This document shows, in pieces, positions 1 through 9,003 of a stretch of DNA of 64,000 nt. The stretch is from DATLFA01 sp035525225 (GTDB lineage: Bacteria > Actinomycetota > Acidimicrobiia > Acidimicrobiales > WLNW01): contig DATLFA010000077.1 of assembly GCA_035525225.1 (NCBI GenBank), positions 1 through 64,000 of the forward strand, written 5' to 3'. Position 1 is the stretch's first letter. Each line of letters begins with the position of its first letter. The translations under genes were made by a program, and so were the position numbers. The notes below the pieces were generated by a model. The model saw only the letters and a list, made by a program, of their open reading frames with translations, had not been told where the DNA came from and did no database searches.

Positions 1-444
1 CTCCAACACGGCCAGCATGCCAGTGGAAATTACGACGCCACCGTGTCGGCCGGTCTGCGCAAACGCGACCGGTTCCACTGTATCGATGATCTGGACGTCG
101 GCCGGGTTTGAACCTCGCTGAAGACGCCACAACCGCACAACCCCGATCCCGCGCGCTGTCGACCACACCGCGACACCGAGGGCCGACAAACCGATCCACG
201 GTGACAAGCGGTGGTGCACACCGAATGTGCCACCACACCACGCGAACAGACGGCTGGTGAGAGGCTCGTGAACCAGGAACCCAAGGCCCACCGCCCAGAC
301 GCTGATCAAACCGGCGAGGAAGACCGACACCAGCGACGCGGTGGTCAACACGACACCATCGCGGGGCCGCAGTCGGCGACCAACCACTGCAACCAAAATG
401 GCGGCGAGCGTCGCGAGCGTCAAAGGGAAGAAAAGGTGGGTCAC
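1..444 (-). CDS. M56 family (BlaR1-like) membrane metallopeptidase, C-terminus beyond window
   Basis: This is the N-terminal 148 codons of an integral membrane protein; the frame is open to the window edge. The GTG start at 444 overlaps the stop of the BlaI-type repressor gene (the two share bases 442-443), which indicates translational coupling. Hydrophobic stretches lie near residues 3-22, 28-50 and 77-95. They are followed by a segment ending 'EPVAFAQTGRHGGVVISTGML', the kind of sequence that in M56 peptidases precedes the zinc-binding HExxH; that motif would lie beyond the window. In this family the protease senses a signal and cleaves or releases the partner repressor. The pairing with BlaI supports the call strongly. 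The signal (beta-lactam, copper or other) cannot be read from the sequence. Confidence 0.8.
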   Translation of the reverse strand, partial: MTHLFFPLTLATLAAILVAVVGRRLRPRDGVVLTTASLVSVFLAGLISVWAVGLGFLVHEPLTSRLFAWCGGTFGVHHRLSPWIGLSALGVAVWSTARGIGVVRLWRLQRGSNPADVQIIDTVEPVAFAQTGRHGGVVISTGMLAVLE

Positions 445-806
445 GAGTGTCCGTCGCGCTCACCCAGCAAACGACGCAACTGTCGGACGTCACGCCGCGA
501 CAAAGAGCCGACAAAGCGGGCGAGTACCGAGGCGCGGTCGGTGGAGGATTCGAGTGCTTGGGTCATCTTCTTCGTGGTGAGCTCGCTCTCCGAGAACACC
601 GCCGTGTATGCGTACCCCCGACCTTGCGGCACCCGCTCGGCAAGGCCCTTCTTCCACAGGCGCGCCAAGATCGTCATGATGGTCGTGTAGGCGAGCTCAC
701 CGCCGAGTTCGTCATTCACCTCACCTGGGGTGAGAGGCTCGTCCGCGGCCCACAGAACACCCAGCACTTCGGCTTCCAACTCGCCATCGGCTCGCCGAGC
801 ACTCAC
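441..806 (-). CDS. BlaI/MecI/CopY family transcriptional repressor
   Basis: A 121-residue winged-helix DNA-binding protein. I chose the GTG at 806 because GGAGG sits 5 nt upstream and the protein then starts just before 'GELEAEVLGVLWAADEPLTPGEV', the normal beginning of this family. The recognition-helix region 'AYTTIMTILARLWKKGLAERV' and the following 'GRGYAYTA' wing (about residues 35-65) are typical. The reading frame is open far upstream, but that part (to about 1151) is the tail of the broken multicopper oxidase, not part of this protein. Downstream it overlaps the M56 protease gene. Such repressors dimerise on TACTAC/GTAGTA-like palindromes, and one is present at 2105-2119 in front of the oxidase. 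The regulated targets are therefore probably this cluster. Confidence 0.88.
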   Translation of the reverse strand: MSARRADGELEAEVLGVLWAADEPLTPGEVNDELGGELAYTTIMTILARLWKKGLAERVPQGRGYAYTAVFSESELTTKKMTQALESSTDRASVLARFVGSLSRRDVRQLRRLLGERDGHS

Positions 807-941
807 CTCTTCCTCCAATTCACGGATACTAGTTGTCGACGCTACCTCAGCGATCGGGTCGCAACAGGTCAATCGCAGCAGCGCGCGGAGCGCCGCGCCG
901 GCGAAGTTACCTACCGTTGGCGTTTGGTCGGAAGCGACGGC

Positions 942-2064
942 CACGGTCGCTCGAGCGTCGGAGTAGTTGAAGACTCGCCGGTCATGTTCCGCCAATCGAT
1001 CGCCAACCGTCGGCGCGGGCGTCGCCTGCGCGTCGGCCGTGCGCACGAACGCAAGCGCAGCACCATCTTTCCCTTCGGGCGCAGCGACGACTGGCCACAC
1101 CCCGGACGACGGCTGCACGATCACATCCACCCGCTCACCCATCCCGAGCACGACCGCGTCGGTGACGCCGGTTCGATAGGGAAGCCGTCCAAGTGCGTAA
1201 CCGTCATCGACTGACCCCCGATCGCGACGCGGTACAAGGTGTCGGATCCGGCGTTGATGAACCGTACGCGCATGCGTCCCGATGGAGCGACACGCAGCGT
1301 CGGCGGATCGGCAGACGGCCGGCCGTTGAGCAGATGCAGCGGATAGTCGACATCACCTTGGTCGCTCATCGAACCCATCCCGCCGCTCATCATCGAGCCC
1401 ATGCCGCCCATGTCGTGGCTCATCCCACCCGCCGCCCGCAGCGCGGCGTACGTGCTCTCCGGTGATGCACCGTCGATGCCGTCGAGCCAATCGTCGAGTA
1501 CGACAACCGCGTCGGCGTCGTAGCGTGCCACCTCGGCGGGATCCTCCACGATGATCGGCGCGTACAACCCGCGATCGAGATCCAAACCCATATGCGGATG
1601 GAACCAATGAGTACCCGGGTCGGGCACTACGAATCGATAGGTGTACGACTCCCCCGCTTTGATCGGCGCCTGCGTCATGGTCGGGACGCCGTCCATGTCG
1701 TTGCGAATTGCCAGCCCGTGCCAATGAATGGTCGTCGCCGTCTTCAGCTCGTTGCGCAATCGGACCTCCAACTCATCGCCGGCGCGGACCCTGATCTCGG
1801 GCCCCGGCACCGCCGCGCCGTACGCATAGGTCTGCACCACTCGACCAGCGAGATCCAAGGCATAGGGCCCGCAACGAGATCGACGACCGTACGGCCGGCG
1901 CCCGCTTCGCGACGACGTTCCTCGCGCGCCGCGACCGAGGGATCCGACGCAGTGACTGGCCGAGTATCACCTCCCGACCCACACCCGGGTAGCCACACGA
2001 CCAACGCTCCAGCACCAGCGACGCCCAAGAAGCGGCGACGACTCCACGAACTCTCGAATGACAT
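942..2064 (-). pseudogene. Multicopper oxidase, two frameshifts, third cupredoxin domain missing
   Basis: The start ATG at 2064 gives a Tat-type leader (SRRRFLGVAGAG) ending in a lipobox-like 'VVWLPGC'. The frame reads to 'RTVVDLVAGPM' and then continues in another frame from about 1858 ('LDLAGRVVQTYAYG'), with one base missing. That frame carries domain 1 copper ligands (HWHG, and HWFHPHMG about 40 residues later), a Met/Gly-rich insert (GGMSHDMGGMGSMMSGG) and domain 2 up to 'HLDGFPIEP'. Near 1165 one further base is missing, and the protein continues in a third frame from 'VLGMGERVDV' to about 'RRVFNYSDARAT' (about 942). The C-terminal domain with the type-1 copper site and HCHxxxH is absent; the frame instead runs into the BlaI gene. 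Two shifts could be sequencing errors, but the missing domain cannot be explained that way, so I call it a pseudogene. Confidence 0.82.
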
Positions 2065-2104
2065 GCGCTCCACGTCCCCACCGTCTGCCGACAACGCGCG
2101 GTTA

Positions 2105-2119
2105 ACTACATATCGTAGT
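2105..2119. promoter_or_regulatory. Probable BlaI-type operator
   Basis: ACTACATATCGTAGT is an inverted repeat (ACTAC / GTAGT, 5-bp spacer) centred at 2112, between the DUF2752 stop and the multicopper oxidase start at 2064. It resembles the TACTAC-N-GTAGTA operators of BlaI-family repressors, and a BlaI gene lies just downstream in the same cluster. The link is inferred from position and symmetry. Confidence 0.6.
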
Positions 2120-2145
2120 AGCGGTGGACCAGGTGACGAGCGCAC

Positions 2146-2598
2146 CTACCGGAGTCGGTCGACATGCAGCTGCTGGTTGACTTCTAGCACCGCCATTGCG
2201 ACGAGGACGACCGCGACCATCAGGCGACGATGGGCGATGCGCATCTCGAGCCAGCGGCCACTCGTCACGCCGTAGGCGCTGCGGCTGAGCATCACAAGCG
2301 ACGCAACCACTACGAGTGGGCTGGCCGGATTGAACCACCATGCCTCCGCGAGGTCACCGCGCGCGACTGCGGCGACTCCTCTCGTCATGCCACAGAAGGG
2401 ATCCATGATACCGACGAAATGTGGAGGGGCATGTATGCTCACCGGCGGCACGCCGAACGCGGCCAACAGCGTCGCCGCGACGACACCCACCAAAGCGGCC
2501 GCGCTGAGGACCGGCACACGGTCGCGCTCAGCCCAGCGAAACAACGCGTGCTCGTGCGAGGGCTCGGGCGTTCGAGTTTGCCACACGTGCAGCAGCAT
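2146..2598 (-). CDS. DUF2752 family small membrane protein
   Basis: A protein of about 150 residues. The ATG at 2598 is preferred because the coding-like part begins there (MLLHVWQ) and GAGG lies about 9 nt upstream; the open frame upstream looks non-coding. It has about three hydrophobic segments. The family signature 'DPFCGMTRGVAAVARGDLAEAWWFNP' (paired Cys/Gly then Arg and Asn-Pro) sits in the second half. The function of DUF2752 is not established. It lies upstream of the multicopper oxidase and is co-oriented with the BlaI/M56 cluster, so it may be a separate transcript or part of it. A second member of the family lies at 60469-60903. Confidence 0.72.
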   Translation of the reverse strand: MLLHVWQTRTPEPSHEHALFRWAERDRVPVLSAAALVGVVAATLLAAFGVPPVSIHAPPHFVGIMDPFCGMTRGVAAVARGDLAEAWWFNPASPLVVVASLVMLSRSAYGVTSGRWLEMRIAHRRLMVAVVLVAMAVLEVNQQLHVDRLR

Positions 2599-3171
2599 TC
2601 CAGGCTTCACCTCTATCGGCAACGCGGCCACGCGTGACAGCGCGACGAAACCCCGACTACAGATGGGTGACCGCGGCGGACGAGCCGGCGGCGATGAGCT
2701 TCCAAGCGGCTCGGTCGTTAGCACCTCATTCACCGATGCGATCTGCGCGTGTACCCCCGAGCCGTTCAACGGCCTGGGTTAACCCCGGGTTAACCCCGCA
2801 TGTACACGGGAAACATCACGCTCAACTGTGGCGGGTGATCGCCCAGTTCCTCGGCCCGGCCACGGCGTGCCCCGTCCGAATCGAATACGAAGCCACAACT
2901 GCCACACATGGTCAACCGACACGAACCGATCGGCCAATCGAGCGCAGCCGCGCAATTGGTCACACAAGATGCTGTTGTTCGTCGGAATCGACGAGAGACG
3001 GAGCAGCTCAGTGGTGTCAGCTCCCGTCAGACCGGGCAACAACGCTGGTGGGTCTGTCGCCTCCAGGTGGATGGGACCACACGTCCACAACGCACGCCTC
3101 GCGCTACGCGCCGCGCTCTGAGAAGCACCAGATCGTCACGACGGCACGGCGGAACGGCCCACGCGTCGCTC
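2599..3171. other. Gap without a recognisable gene
   Basis: Open frames exist on both strands, but their translations (rich in Arg, Ser and Thr, with poor composition) match no family I recognise. A short direct repeat, GGTTAACCCC twice, occurs at about 2777-2797. Because it lies next to the relaxase remnant it may be decayed mobile-element DNA. Confidence 0.4.
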
Positions 3172-4440
3172 TCACATCTCGATGCCCATTTCGATCTCCC
3201 GGTCGCGCGCACGGGCGGGCGCGAGCTCTCTCACGTCGTGATCGAGCTGGCGGTATTGGTCGGCACGGGTCATATCGCCATAGCCCGGGCGCGGGCCGAG
3301 CGCGTCGCGGGTGTCGACGCCGTAGGCGGCGCGGTACTGCTCGATTCCGCCGACGGTCGTGCGCCAGAGTTTGTCGTGGTTCTCGTCGCGTCGAATTTCG
3401 CGCAGATATGCCGGTGGTTCTCGCTCCACACGGTCGATTCGCAGCGACGCATCGGCGTCGAGGACAGAACGGATCTCACGGGTGCGGTCGACGAGCCCCG
3501 GCCGCATGGCGTCGCGTCGCGCAACAGCACGGTCACACTCACCGGTCAACACTGTGATCTCGGGGCGTAGTGCGGCGGCGCGTATCTCGTATTCGGTCAC
3601 CCAGCCGGCGGCGCGGTCGATGTCGCCGTGAAGTGTGTCGACGGTGTCGCGGTTGCGGAACCTTGACCACCCGCTGTCGAAGCTATCGAGGCGGCCTTGC
3701 GCGCTGTCGACGCGTTGGCGTGAATCGTCGAGGCGTTTGAGCGTGTCGGTGAGGTCGCCTTGCTTCGTGGAGAGGGTGCGTTCCACGCGATCGACCGCTT
3801 GCGTGAGGTCGTAGCGTTGTCTGTCGGAGGGCGCGTTGTTCGTCCCAGAGGTCGCGCAGCGCCTGCGGCGACAACATCGCCGGAAGTGGCGGGGCAGGGC
3901 GCTGGAACTCTTTCAAGACGTCGAGCGTGGGACGGTCGATCCAGTCGCGGCTCAACCCCGCCGCCAACACGTCACGCGCCGTCTGGCCGGGCTCGACGGC
4001 GACGTAGGCGGTGTTGTTGTCGCGTCCGCGGGTCATCGGGACGTAAATCGCGCGGGCATCGACCGGCCCGTCGATCAACGTGAGGGACCGGGCGACGGTG
4101 CGGCCCTGCGCGCCGTGCGCGGTTTGCGCATAGCCCAACTCGACATCGGTGGCGACGTACTCGGCCGGCAGCCGGAGGCGTCCGTGCGATCCGGACACAG
4201 TGACCGAGCGGTCGCGGTGCAACCGCTCGATGACCCAGTGGTCGCGGTTGTGCACTGGATGACCGCGGTCGGTGGTCAGGTCCCGGTCGTTGCGCCGGGT
4301 GACGATCTCGTCACCGACATGGAGCCGATACCCACCCGCCTCGAACGAGCGTTTCGTGTCGAGCTCACCGCTGCGCAGGCGCATGTCTTGGGCGGCGCGG
4401 TTGAGGGCGAGGACGGAGTCGTTGGTGGGTGCGGTCCATC
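3172..4440 (-). pseudogene. MobF/TraA-type conjugative relaxase-helicase, C-terminal fragment with frameshift
   Basis: From about 4440 the minus strand encodes 'TNDSVLALNRAAQ', a dual-beta segment 'LHVGDEIVTRRNDRDL', the helicase motif 'GYAQTAHGAQGRTV' and 'IYVPMTRGRDNNTAYV'. These are the hallmarks of the RecD-like helicase half of TraA/MobF relaxases. Near 3820 the frame shifts (one extra base) and continues as a charged, probably coiled-coil tail, 'RTLSTKQGDLTDTLKRLDD' to 'EIEMGIEM', ending at 3172. The N-terminal relaxase domain and the Walker A/B part of the helicase are absent: only hypothetical sequence and then the divergent amidohydrolase lie upstream. This is therefore a remnant of an integrated plasmid or conjugative element, not a working gene. 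Confidence 0.8.
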
Positions 4441-4762
4441 GAGTGCGCAGAGGGCGCGCGTGAGACTGCGGCGATAGATGCGCACAAGAAGGACATGCGT
4501 GCACGATGACGTGAACGCGAGACGTTGGGAGTTCAATCCGAAACATAGGGACGCGCATGAGCGTCAGAAATATTCGGACACCGCACCGCACGCCACCACC
4601 GTCCGAAGAATGCGGACAAGTGACCCGTGAGACGCCTCGGTAGCAAACCGGTAGCAAAATAGCCCATAGCAGGCGGCTCCTTACGCTACGACCTGGTGAG
4701 ACACGATGCCGGCGGCCTAACCTGACACTACCGCCCGACCAGCCGCACCCCGGGAGACGCCC
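4441..4762. other. Intergenic region between relaxase remnant and amidohydrolase
   Basis: No gene is recognisable here. It holds the direct repeats at 4638-4658 and, near its end, GGGAG 8 nt before the amidohydrolase ATG. I searched by eye for a tRNA cloverleaf and T-loop and found none. Confidence 0.5.
4638..4658. repeat. Two direct copies of CGGTAGCAAA
   Basis: CGGTAGCAAA occurs at 4638-4647 and again at 4649-4658 (11-bp period). Its place next to a conjugative-element remnant would fit integrase arm-type sites or an attachment-site scar. That reading is speculative; only the repeat itself is visible. Confidence 0.45.
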
Positions 4763-6511
4763 ATGCCCACGACCGACTACGACTTGGTGATCACCAACGC
4801 GACCCTCGTCGACGGCAGCGGTGGCGACACGCGCGAGGCCGACATCGCGGTGCGCGATGGATTCATCGCGCGCGTCGACGCCAAGGGCGCGCTGCGCAAC
4901 GCCAAAGCCGACGAGGTCATCGACGCCGCCGGCCACCTCGTGACGCCGGGCTTCGTCGACATCCACACGCATTACGACGGTCAGGTCACCTGGGACCCTT
5001 ACCTGTCGCCCTCGTGCTGGCACGGCGTCACAACGGTGGTCATGGGCAACTGCGGGGTGGGGTTCGCACCAGTGCGGCCAAGCGAACGCGAGTGGCTCGT
5101 CGAATTGATGGAGGGCGTCGAAGACATCCCCGGCGCTGCGCTCAAACAAGGCATGCGATGGGGATGGGAGAGCTTCCCCGAATACCTCGACTTCCTCGAT
5201 CAGACGCCGCGGCTGTTCGATGTCGGTACGCAAGTACCGCACGGCCCGGTGCGCGCGTATGTGATGGGCGAGCGCGGTGCCCGCAACGAGCCGGCGTCGT
5301 CGGATGACATCGCGCAGATGAAGGCCATCGTGCGCGACGCCATCGCCGCCGGCGCGCTCGGCTTTTCGACCTCGCGCACCATGTTGCACAAGGCGCTCGA
5401 CGGCGAACCGGTGCCCGGCACCTATGCCACCGAAGCCGAGCTCATCGGCATCGGCCGGGCGTTGTCCGAGCTCGGCGCCGGGGTCTTCGAATGCTCACCG
5501 TCGGGTGTCGCCGGGGAGAACGATGCGGCCTTCCCCGGCGAGCTGACGTTGTTGCGCAACGTCGCCGCGGCCATCGGCCGTCCCGTCGCCTTCAACCTCA
5601 CGCAGAGCAACAGCGCGCCCGAGCTGTATCGCGAACTGCTCGCGCGTGCCGCCGACGCCGCGCGCGAAGGGGTTCGTTTGGCTCCGCAGGTCGCGGGACG
5701 CGCGTCGGGGCTGTTGTTCGGCTTCGACACCACCTATCACCCCTTTGCCGGCCGTCCGACCTTCGCCGCGTTGGTCGCGTTGCCACGGGCGGAGAAGATG
5801 GCACGGTTGCGCGATCCACTCGTTCGGGCGGCAATCCTCGCCGAGACCGACGGAGCCGCGATGTCGATGCTCGAGCGATTCCCCGACCGCATCTGGCGCC
5901 TCGACGACCGTGTCGACTACGAGCCCTCGGTCGACACCAGCCTCGGTCGCGTGGCCGCATCGATGGGCTGTTCGCCGGCCGAGCTCCTCTATGACTGGAC
6001 AGTCGGTGGCGACGGCAGTGAGTTGTTCAACGTCCCGATGCTCAACTACGCGAGCAATACCTTCGACGCGCTGCGCGAGATGCTCGTGCACCCGACGTCG
6101 GTCCTCGGGCTTTCCGATGGTGGCGCGCATTGCGCGATCATCTGCGACGCCAGCATTCCCACATCGATGCTCACGCACTGGACCCGTGACCGCGTGCGCG
6201 GCGAACGCCTGCCTCTCGAGTTCGTCGTGCACAAGCAGACCCGCCAGACGGCCGAGCTCTACGGGATGTACGACCGTGGTCTCGTCGCTCCCGGCTACAA
6301 GGGCGACTTCAACATCATCGACTACGACGCGCTGCGACTGCACAAGCCCGAGACCGCCCACGATCTGCCGGGCGGCGCCCGGCGGCTGGTTCAGCGAGCC
6401 GACGGCTATCTCGCGACGATCGTCGCCGGGAAGGTCATCGCCCGTGACGGCGAACTCACCGACGAGCTACCCGGCCGCATCGTGCGCGGCGCCCAGCAGC
6501 CCAGGCGCTGA
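4763..6511 (+). CDS. N-acyl-D-amino-acid deacylase / D-aminoacylase family amidohydrolase
   Basis: A 582-residue metal-dependent amidohydrolase. The N-terminal composite beta-sandwich 'DLVITNATLVDGSG' is followed by the metal-binding HTHYDGQ at residues 68-74 and 'VVMGNCGVGFAPVRP' (Cys 97), which in D-aminoacylases supplies the zinc-ligand cysteine. The catalytic-Asp segment 'LSDGGAHC' lies near residue 450. The C-terminus returns to the sandwich ('GYLATIVAGKVIARDGELT'). Length and motif order match the Amidohydro_3 / D-aminoacylase group, which hydrolyses N-acyl amino acids or related amides and dihydropyrimidine-like rings. The ATG has GGGAG 8 nt upstream. It stands alone on the plus strand after the mobile-element scar, so context does not narrow the substrate. 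Confidence 0.85.
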   Translation: MPTTDYDLVITNATLVDGSGGDTREADIAVRDGFIARVDAKGALRNAKADEVIDAAGHLVTPGFVDIHTHYDGQVTWDPYLSPSCWHGVTTVVMGNCGVGFAPVRPSEREWLVELMEGVEDIPGAALKQGMRWGWESFPEYLDFLDQTPRLFDVGTQVPHGPVRAYVMGERGARNEPASSDDIAQMKAIVRDAIAAGALGFSTSRTMLHKALDGEPVPGTYATEAELIGIGRALSELGAGVFECSPSGVAGENDAAFPGELTLLRNVAAAIGRPVAFNLTQSNSAPELYRELLARAADAAREGVRLAPQVAGRASGLLFGFDTTYHPFAGRPTFAALVALPRAEKMARLRDPLVRAAILAETDGAAMSMLERFPDRIWRLDDRVDYEPSVDTSLGRVAASMGCSPAELLYDWTVGGDGSELFNVPMLNYASNTFDALREMLVHPTSVLGLSDGGAHCAIICDASIPTSMLTHWTRDRVRGERLPLEFVVHKQTRQTAELYGMYDRGLVAPGYKGDFNIIDYDALRLHKPETAHDLPGGARRLVQRADGYLATIVAGKVIARDGELTDELPGRIVRGAQQPRR

Positions 6512-6595
6512 CCCCTGCCATTCGGCCCACATACGCGCTAAGGCGCGCTCGCAATCCTGCCGACAACTACGCACGGGTGCCACGGGGAGCTTCAC

Positions 6596-7774
6596 ATGCG
6601 TAGTCGTAACTGTGCGTTTGCACTCACGATGTTGTTCATCATCGCCGCGGCTTGTGGTGGGGGCGATGGCACGGCAACGAACACATCATTGGTCGAGGCG
6701 GGCCGCAACGACCCGACCACGACCACGGTGACCACGGCGACGCCCAGCACGAGTACGTCCACGTCGACGACGCTCGCCGTGACCACCACCGACCAAGCCC
6801 TGGCTCCGCCGCCTACTGCGGCACCGACGACGGTGCCAGTCCAAGCGCCGCCGCCCCCGCCACCACCTCCGCCCAACACGATCGGGCCGGGATCGACGAT
6901 CGCGGGTTGCCCTGTCTTCCCCAGTGACAACTACTGGCACGCGGACGTGTCTGGCCTCCCCCGCCACCCGAACTCCGACGCGTACGTCGCGAGCATCGGT
7001 GCCTCCGCCGGGTTGAAAGCCGACTTCGGCAGCGGGCTGTGGGATGGCGGACCAATCGGCATCCCGTTCGTCACCGTCGGCGCCGGGCAGCCGAAGGTGA
7101 TCGTGGGGTTCGAGTACGACGACGAGAGCGACGTCGGGCCGTATCCGATTCCGCCCAACCCACCGATCGAAGGTGGCGCGCAATCCAACGGCGATCGCCA
7201 CATCCTCGTCGTCGACACCAGCACGTGCCACCTCTACGAGTTGTTCTCTGCCTACCCCGCGAACAACGGCGCCTGGACTGCGGGTTCCGGCGCCATCTTC
7301 GACCTTCGCTCGAATGCGATGCGACCCGCCGGTTGGACGTCGGCCGACGCAGCCGGATTGCCGATCCTGCCCGGACTCGTGCACTACGACGAGGTTGCCC
7401 AAGGTGCGATCAACCACGCGATCCGTATCACCGTGCCCCGCACGCAAAGGGCCTACGTCTGGCCGGCGCGGCACTTCGCCAGCTCGCGCACCGACACCAA
7501 CTTGCCCCCGATGGGCCTGTGGCTACGTCTGCGCGCCGACTTCGACGTGTCGGGATATCCGCGCGACGGGCAGATCATTCTGCAGGCCTTGAAAAAGCAC
7601 GGTGCCATCGTCGCCGACAGCGGCTCGCCTTGGTACATGTCAGGCGTCCCCGACGAGCGCTGGAACAACGACGTGCTGCAGGCGCTGCGCCGCGTGCCGG
7701 GCAGCGCCTTCGAAGCCGTCGACAGCACGAGCCTCATCAGCGACCCGAACTCGGGTCGCGTTCGAGGGCTCTGA
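6596..7774 (+). CDS. Secreted lipoprotein with Thr/Pro-rich linker, unknown domain
   Basis: 392 residues. A short signal peptide ends in the lipobox 'IIAAAC' (Cys 20). A low-complexity Thr/Ser/Pro linker (about residues 30-95, including a run of prolines) then leads to a globular domain of about 290 residues. That domain starts 'CPVFPSDNYWHADVSGLP' and contains 'GDRHILVVDTSTCHLYELF', 'GLPILPGLVHYDEVA' and 'NHAIRITVPRTQRAYVWPARHFAS', and it ends close to the C-terminus. I do not recognise a named family and cannot assign a catalytic site. The layout fits a surface-anchored extracellular protein. It is flanked by an amidohydrolase and a P450, both on the same strand, with gaps that suggest separate promoters. 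Confidence 0.75.
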   Translation: MRSRNCAFALTMLFIIAAACGGGDGTATNTSLVEAGRNDPTTTTVTTATPSTSTSTSTTLAVTTTDQALAPPPTAAPTTVPVQAPPPPPPPPPNTIGPGSTIAGCPVFPSDNYWHADVSGLPRHPNSDAYVASIGASAGLKADFGSGLWDGGPIGIPFVTVGAGQPKVIVGFEYDDESDVGPYPIPPNPPIEGGAQSNGDRHILVVDTSTCHLYELFSAYPANNGAWTAGSGAIFDLRSNAMRPAGWTSADAAGLPILPGLVHYDEVAQGAINHAIRITVPRTQRAYVWPARHFASSRTDTNLPPMGLWLRLRADFDVSGYPRDGQIILQALKKHGAIVADSGSPWYMSGVPDERWNNDVLQALRRVPGSAFEAVDSTSLISDPNSGRVRGL

Positions 7775-7796
7775 CACCGGAATCGCGTAGAGCGCG

Positions 7797-7802
7797 TACT
7801 AT
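7797..7802 (+). promoter_or_regulatory. -10 box of a leaderless P450 transcript
   Basis: TACTAT is followed by 6 nt and then the ATG at 7809. There is no ribosome-binding site in between. The spacing places the transcription start at or next to the ATG. Confidence 0.6.
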
Positions 7803-7808
7803 CGGCGA

Positions 7809-9002
7809 ATGGGCCCAGGACAAGACCGAAGCGACATCGACATCCTCGACGGCAATTTCTATGTGAGCGATCCGTACTCGACGTACGCATGGTTGCGCGA
7901 GCACGATCCCGTGCATTGGGATTCGACCAACCAGCTGTGGTGCATCTCGCGCTATGACGACATCGTCGAGATCGAGCGGAACAAGGATCTCTGGATCAGC
8001 TCGGGCCAGACCCAAGGCGGGTATCGGCCCAACATTCCTGCCGACGACTCGCTCATCGGCCTCGATGATCCCCTACACAACAAGCGGCGCAACCTCGTCT
8101 CGCGTCGGTTCACCCCTCGCGCGGTCTCCGCGTGGCAAGACGAGGTACGCGACAAGGTCGTCGCCCTCATCGATCCCGTTGTCGCCAACGGGGGTGGCGA
8201 CATCGTACGCGATCTCGCCGCACCGTTGCCCGCGATGATGATCGGCAAGCTCCTCGGCTTCCCCGACGATGCCTGGCCCAAACTGCGCGACTGGTCAGAG
8301 CGAACGATCGCGCTGGGCGGCGGCCCGCGCTACTTCAACGAAGACGGCATGAATGCGGCCATCGAGTTCGGCATGACGTCGGTCGCGCTCTACGAAGAGA
8401 AGAAGGCCTGTCCCGCCGACGACGTCATGTCCGTGTGGACACGCGCGCAGATCAACGGCCAGCCGCTCACCCCGGAGGTGGTCGGCTCGGACTGTCTCCT
8501 GATCCTCGATGGCGGCGCCGAGACCACGCGCACCGTCATCGCCCGCATGGTCATCGACCTCGACCGACGCCCCGCGCAGTGGAAGGCGCTGCAGGCGGCG
8601 AGCGACTTCACCACAGCGACCGAGGAGTTCATCCGGTTCGTGACGCCGATCCACAACATGTGTCGCACCGCGTCGCGCGATACCGAACTGCGCGGCAAAT
8701 CGATTCGGGCCGGGCAGCAAGTGGTGTTGATGTACTCGTCGGCCAACCGCGACCCCGCGCATTTCGCCGACCCCGAGAGCCTCGACGTGACGCGCCACCC
8801 CAACAATCACCTGTCGTTCGGCTTCGGCACGCACTTCTGTCTCGGCGCGGCGCTGGCTCGCCTCGAGATCCGAACGTTCTTCGAAGAATGGGTCAAGCGC
8901 GTCGCCTCGTTCCGAGTCGTGCCCGACAGCATCGTCGAGATGCCCAACGCATTCGTCTTCGGCGTTCGCGCGGGAACGATCGAGGTCCAAGGCCACGCGT
9001 GA
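7809..9002 (+). CDS. Cytochrome P450
   Basis: A 397-residue soluble bacterial P450. It shows the I-helix oxygen-activation motif 'DGGAETT' (residues 234-240), the K-helix ExxR at 273-276 (EFIR), and the heme loop 'FGFGTHFCLG' with the cysteine ligand at 344. Length and the 'PIHNMCRTASRDTELRG' region resemble actinobacterial P450s that hydroxylate steroids, terpenes or fatty acids (CYP125/142-like), but I cannot fix the substrate. No ferredoxin or ferredoxin reductase gene lies beside it. The start is set by a TACTAT box 6 nt upstream, consistent with leaderless initiation. It converges on the RskA gene, whose stop lies 1 bp beyond its own. Confidence 0.93.
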   Translation: MGPGQDRSDIDILDGNFYVSDPYSTYAWLREHDPVHWDSTNQLWCISRYDDIVEIERNKDLWISSGQTQGGYRPNIPADDSLIGLDDPLHNKRRNLVSRRFTPRAVSAWQDEVRDKVVALIDPVVANGGGDIVRDLAAPLPAMMIGKLLGFPDDAWPKLRDWSERTIALGGGPRYFNEDGMNAAIEFGMTSVALYEEKKACPADDVMSVWTRAQINGQPLTPEVVGSDCLLILDGGAETTRTVIARMVIDLDRRPAQWKALQAASDFTTATEEFIRFVTPIHNMCRTASRDTELRGKSIRAGQQVVLMYSSANRDPAHFADPESLDVTRHPNNHLSFGFGTHFCLGAALARLEIRTFFEEWVKRVASFRVVPDSIVEMPNAFVFGVRAGTIEVQGHA

Positions 9003-9003
9003 G

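Noticed and set aside
820..845. A possible second BlaI operator before blaI (TACTAGTTGTCGAC)
   Set aside because: The two halves do not match each other well enough.
441..1151. One long frame reading as an oxidase-BlaI fusion protein
   Set aside because: The N-terminal part is the displaced tail of the broken multicopper oxidase; BlaI has its own GGAGG and GTG at 806.
4560..4720. A tRNA or attachment-site tRNA end
   Set aside because: No cloverleaf stems or T-loop sequence could be drawn.
3683..5389. A 568-residue minus-strand frame
   Set aside because: Its first half is antisense to the amidohydrolase and has no family similarity; only the part below about 4440 is relaxase.
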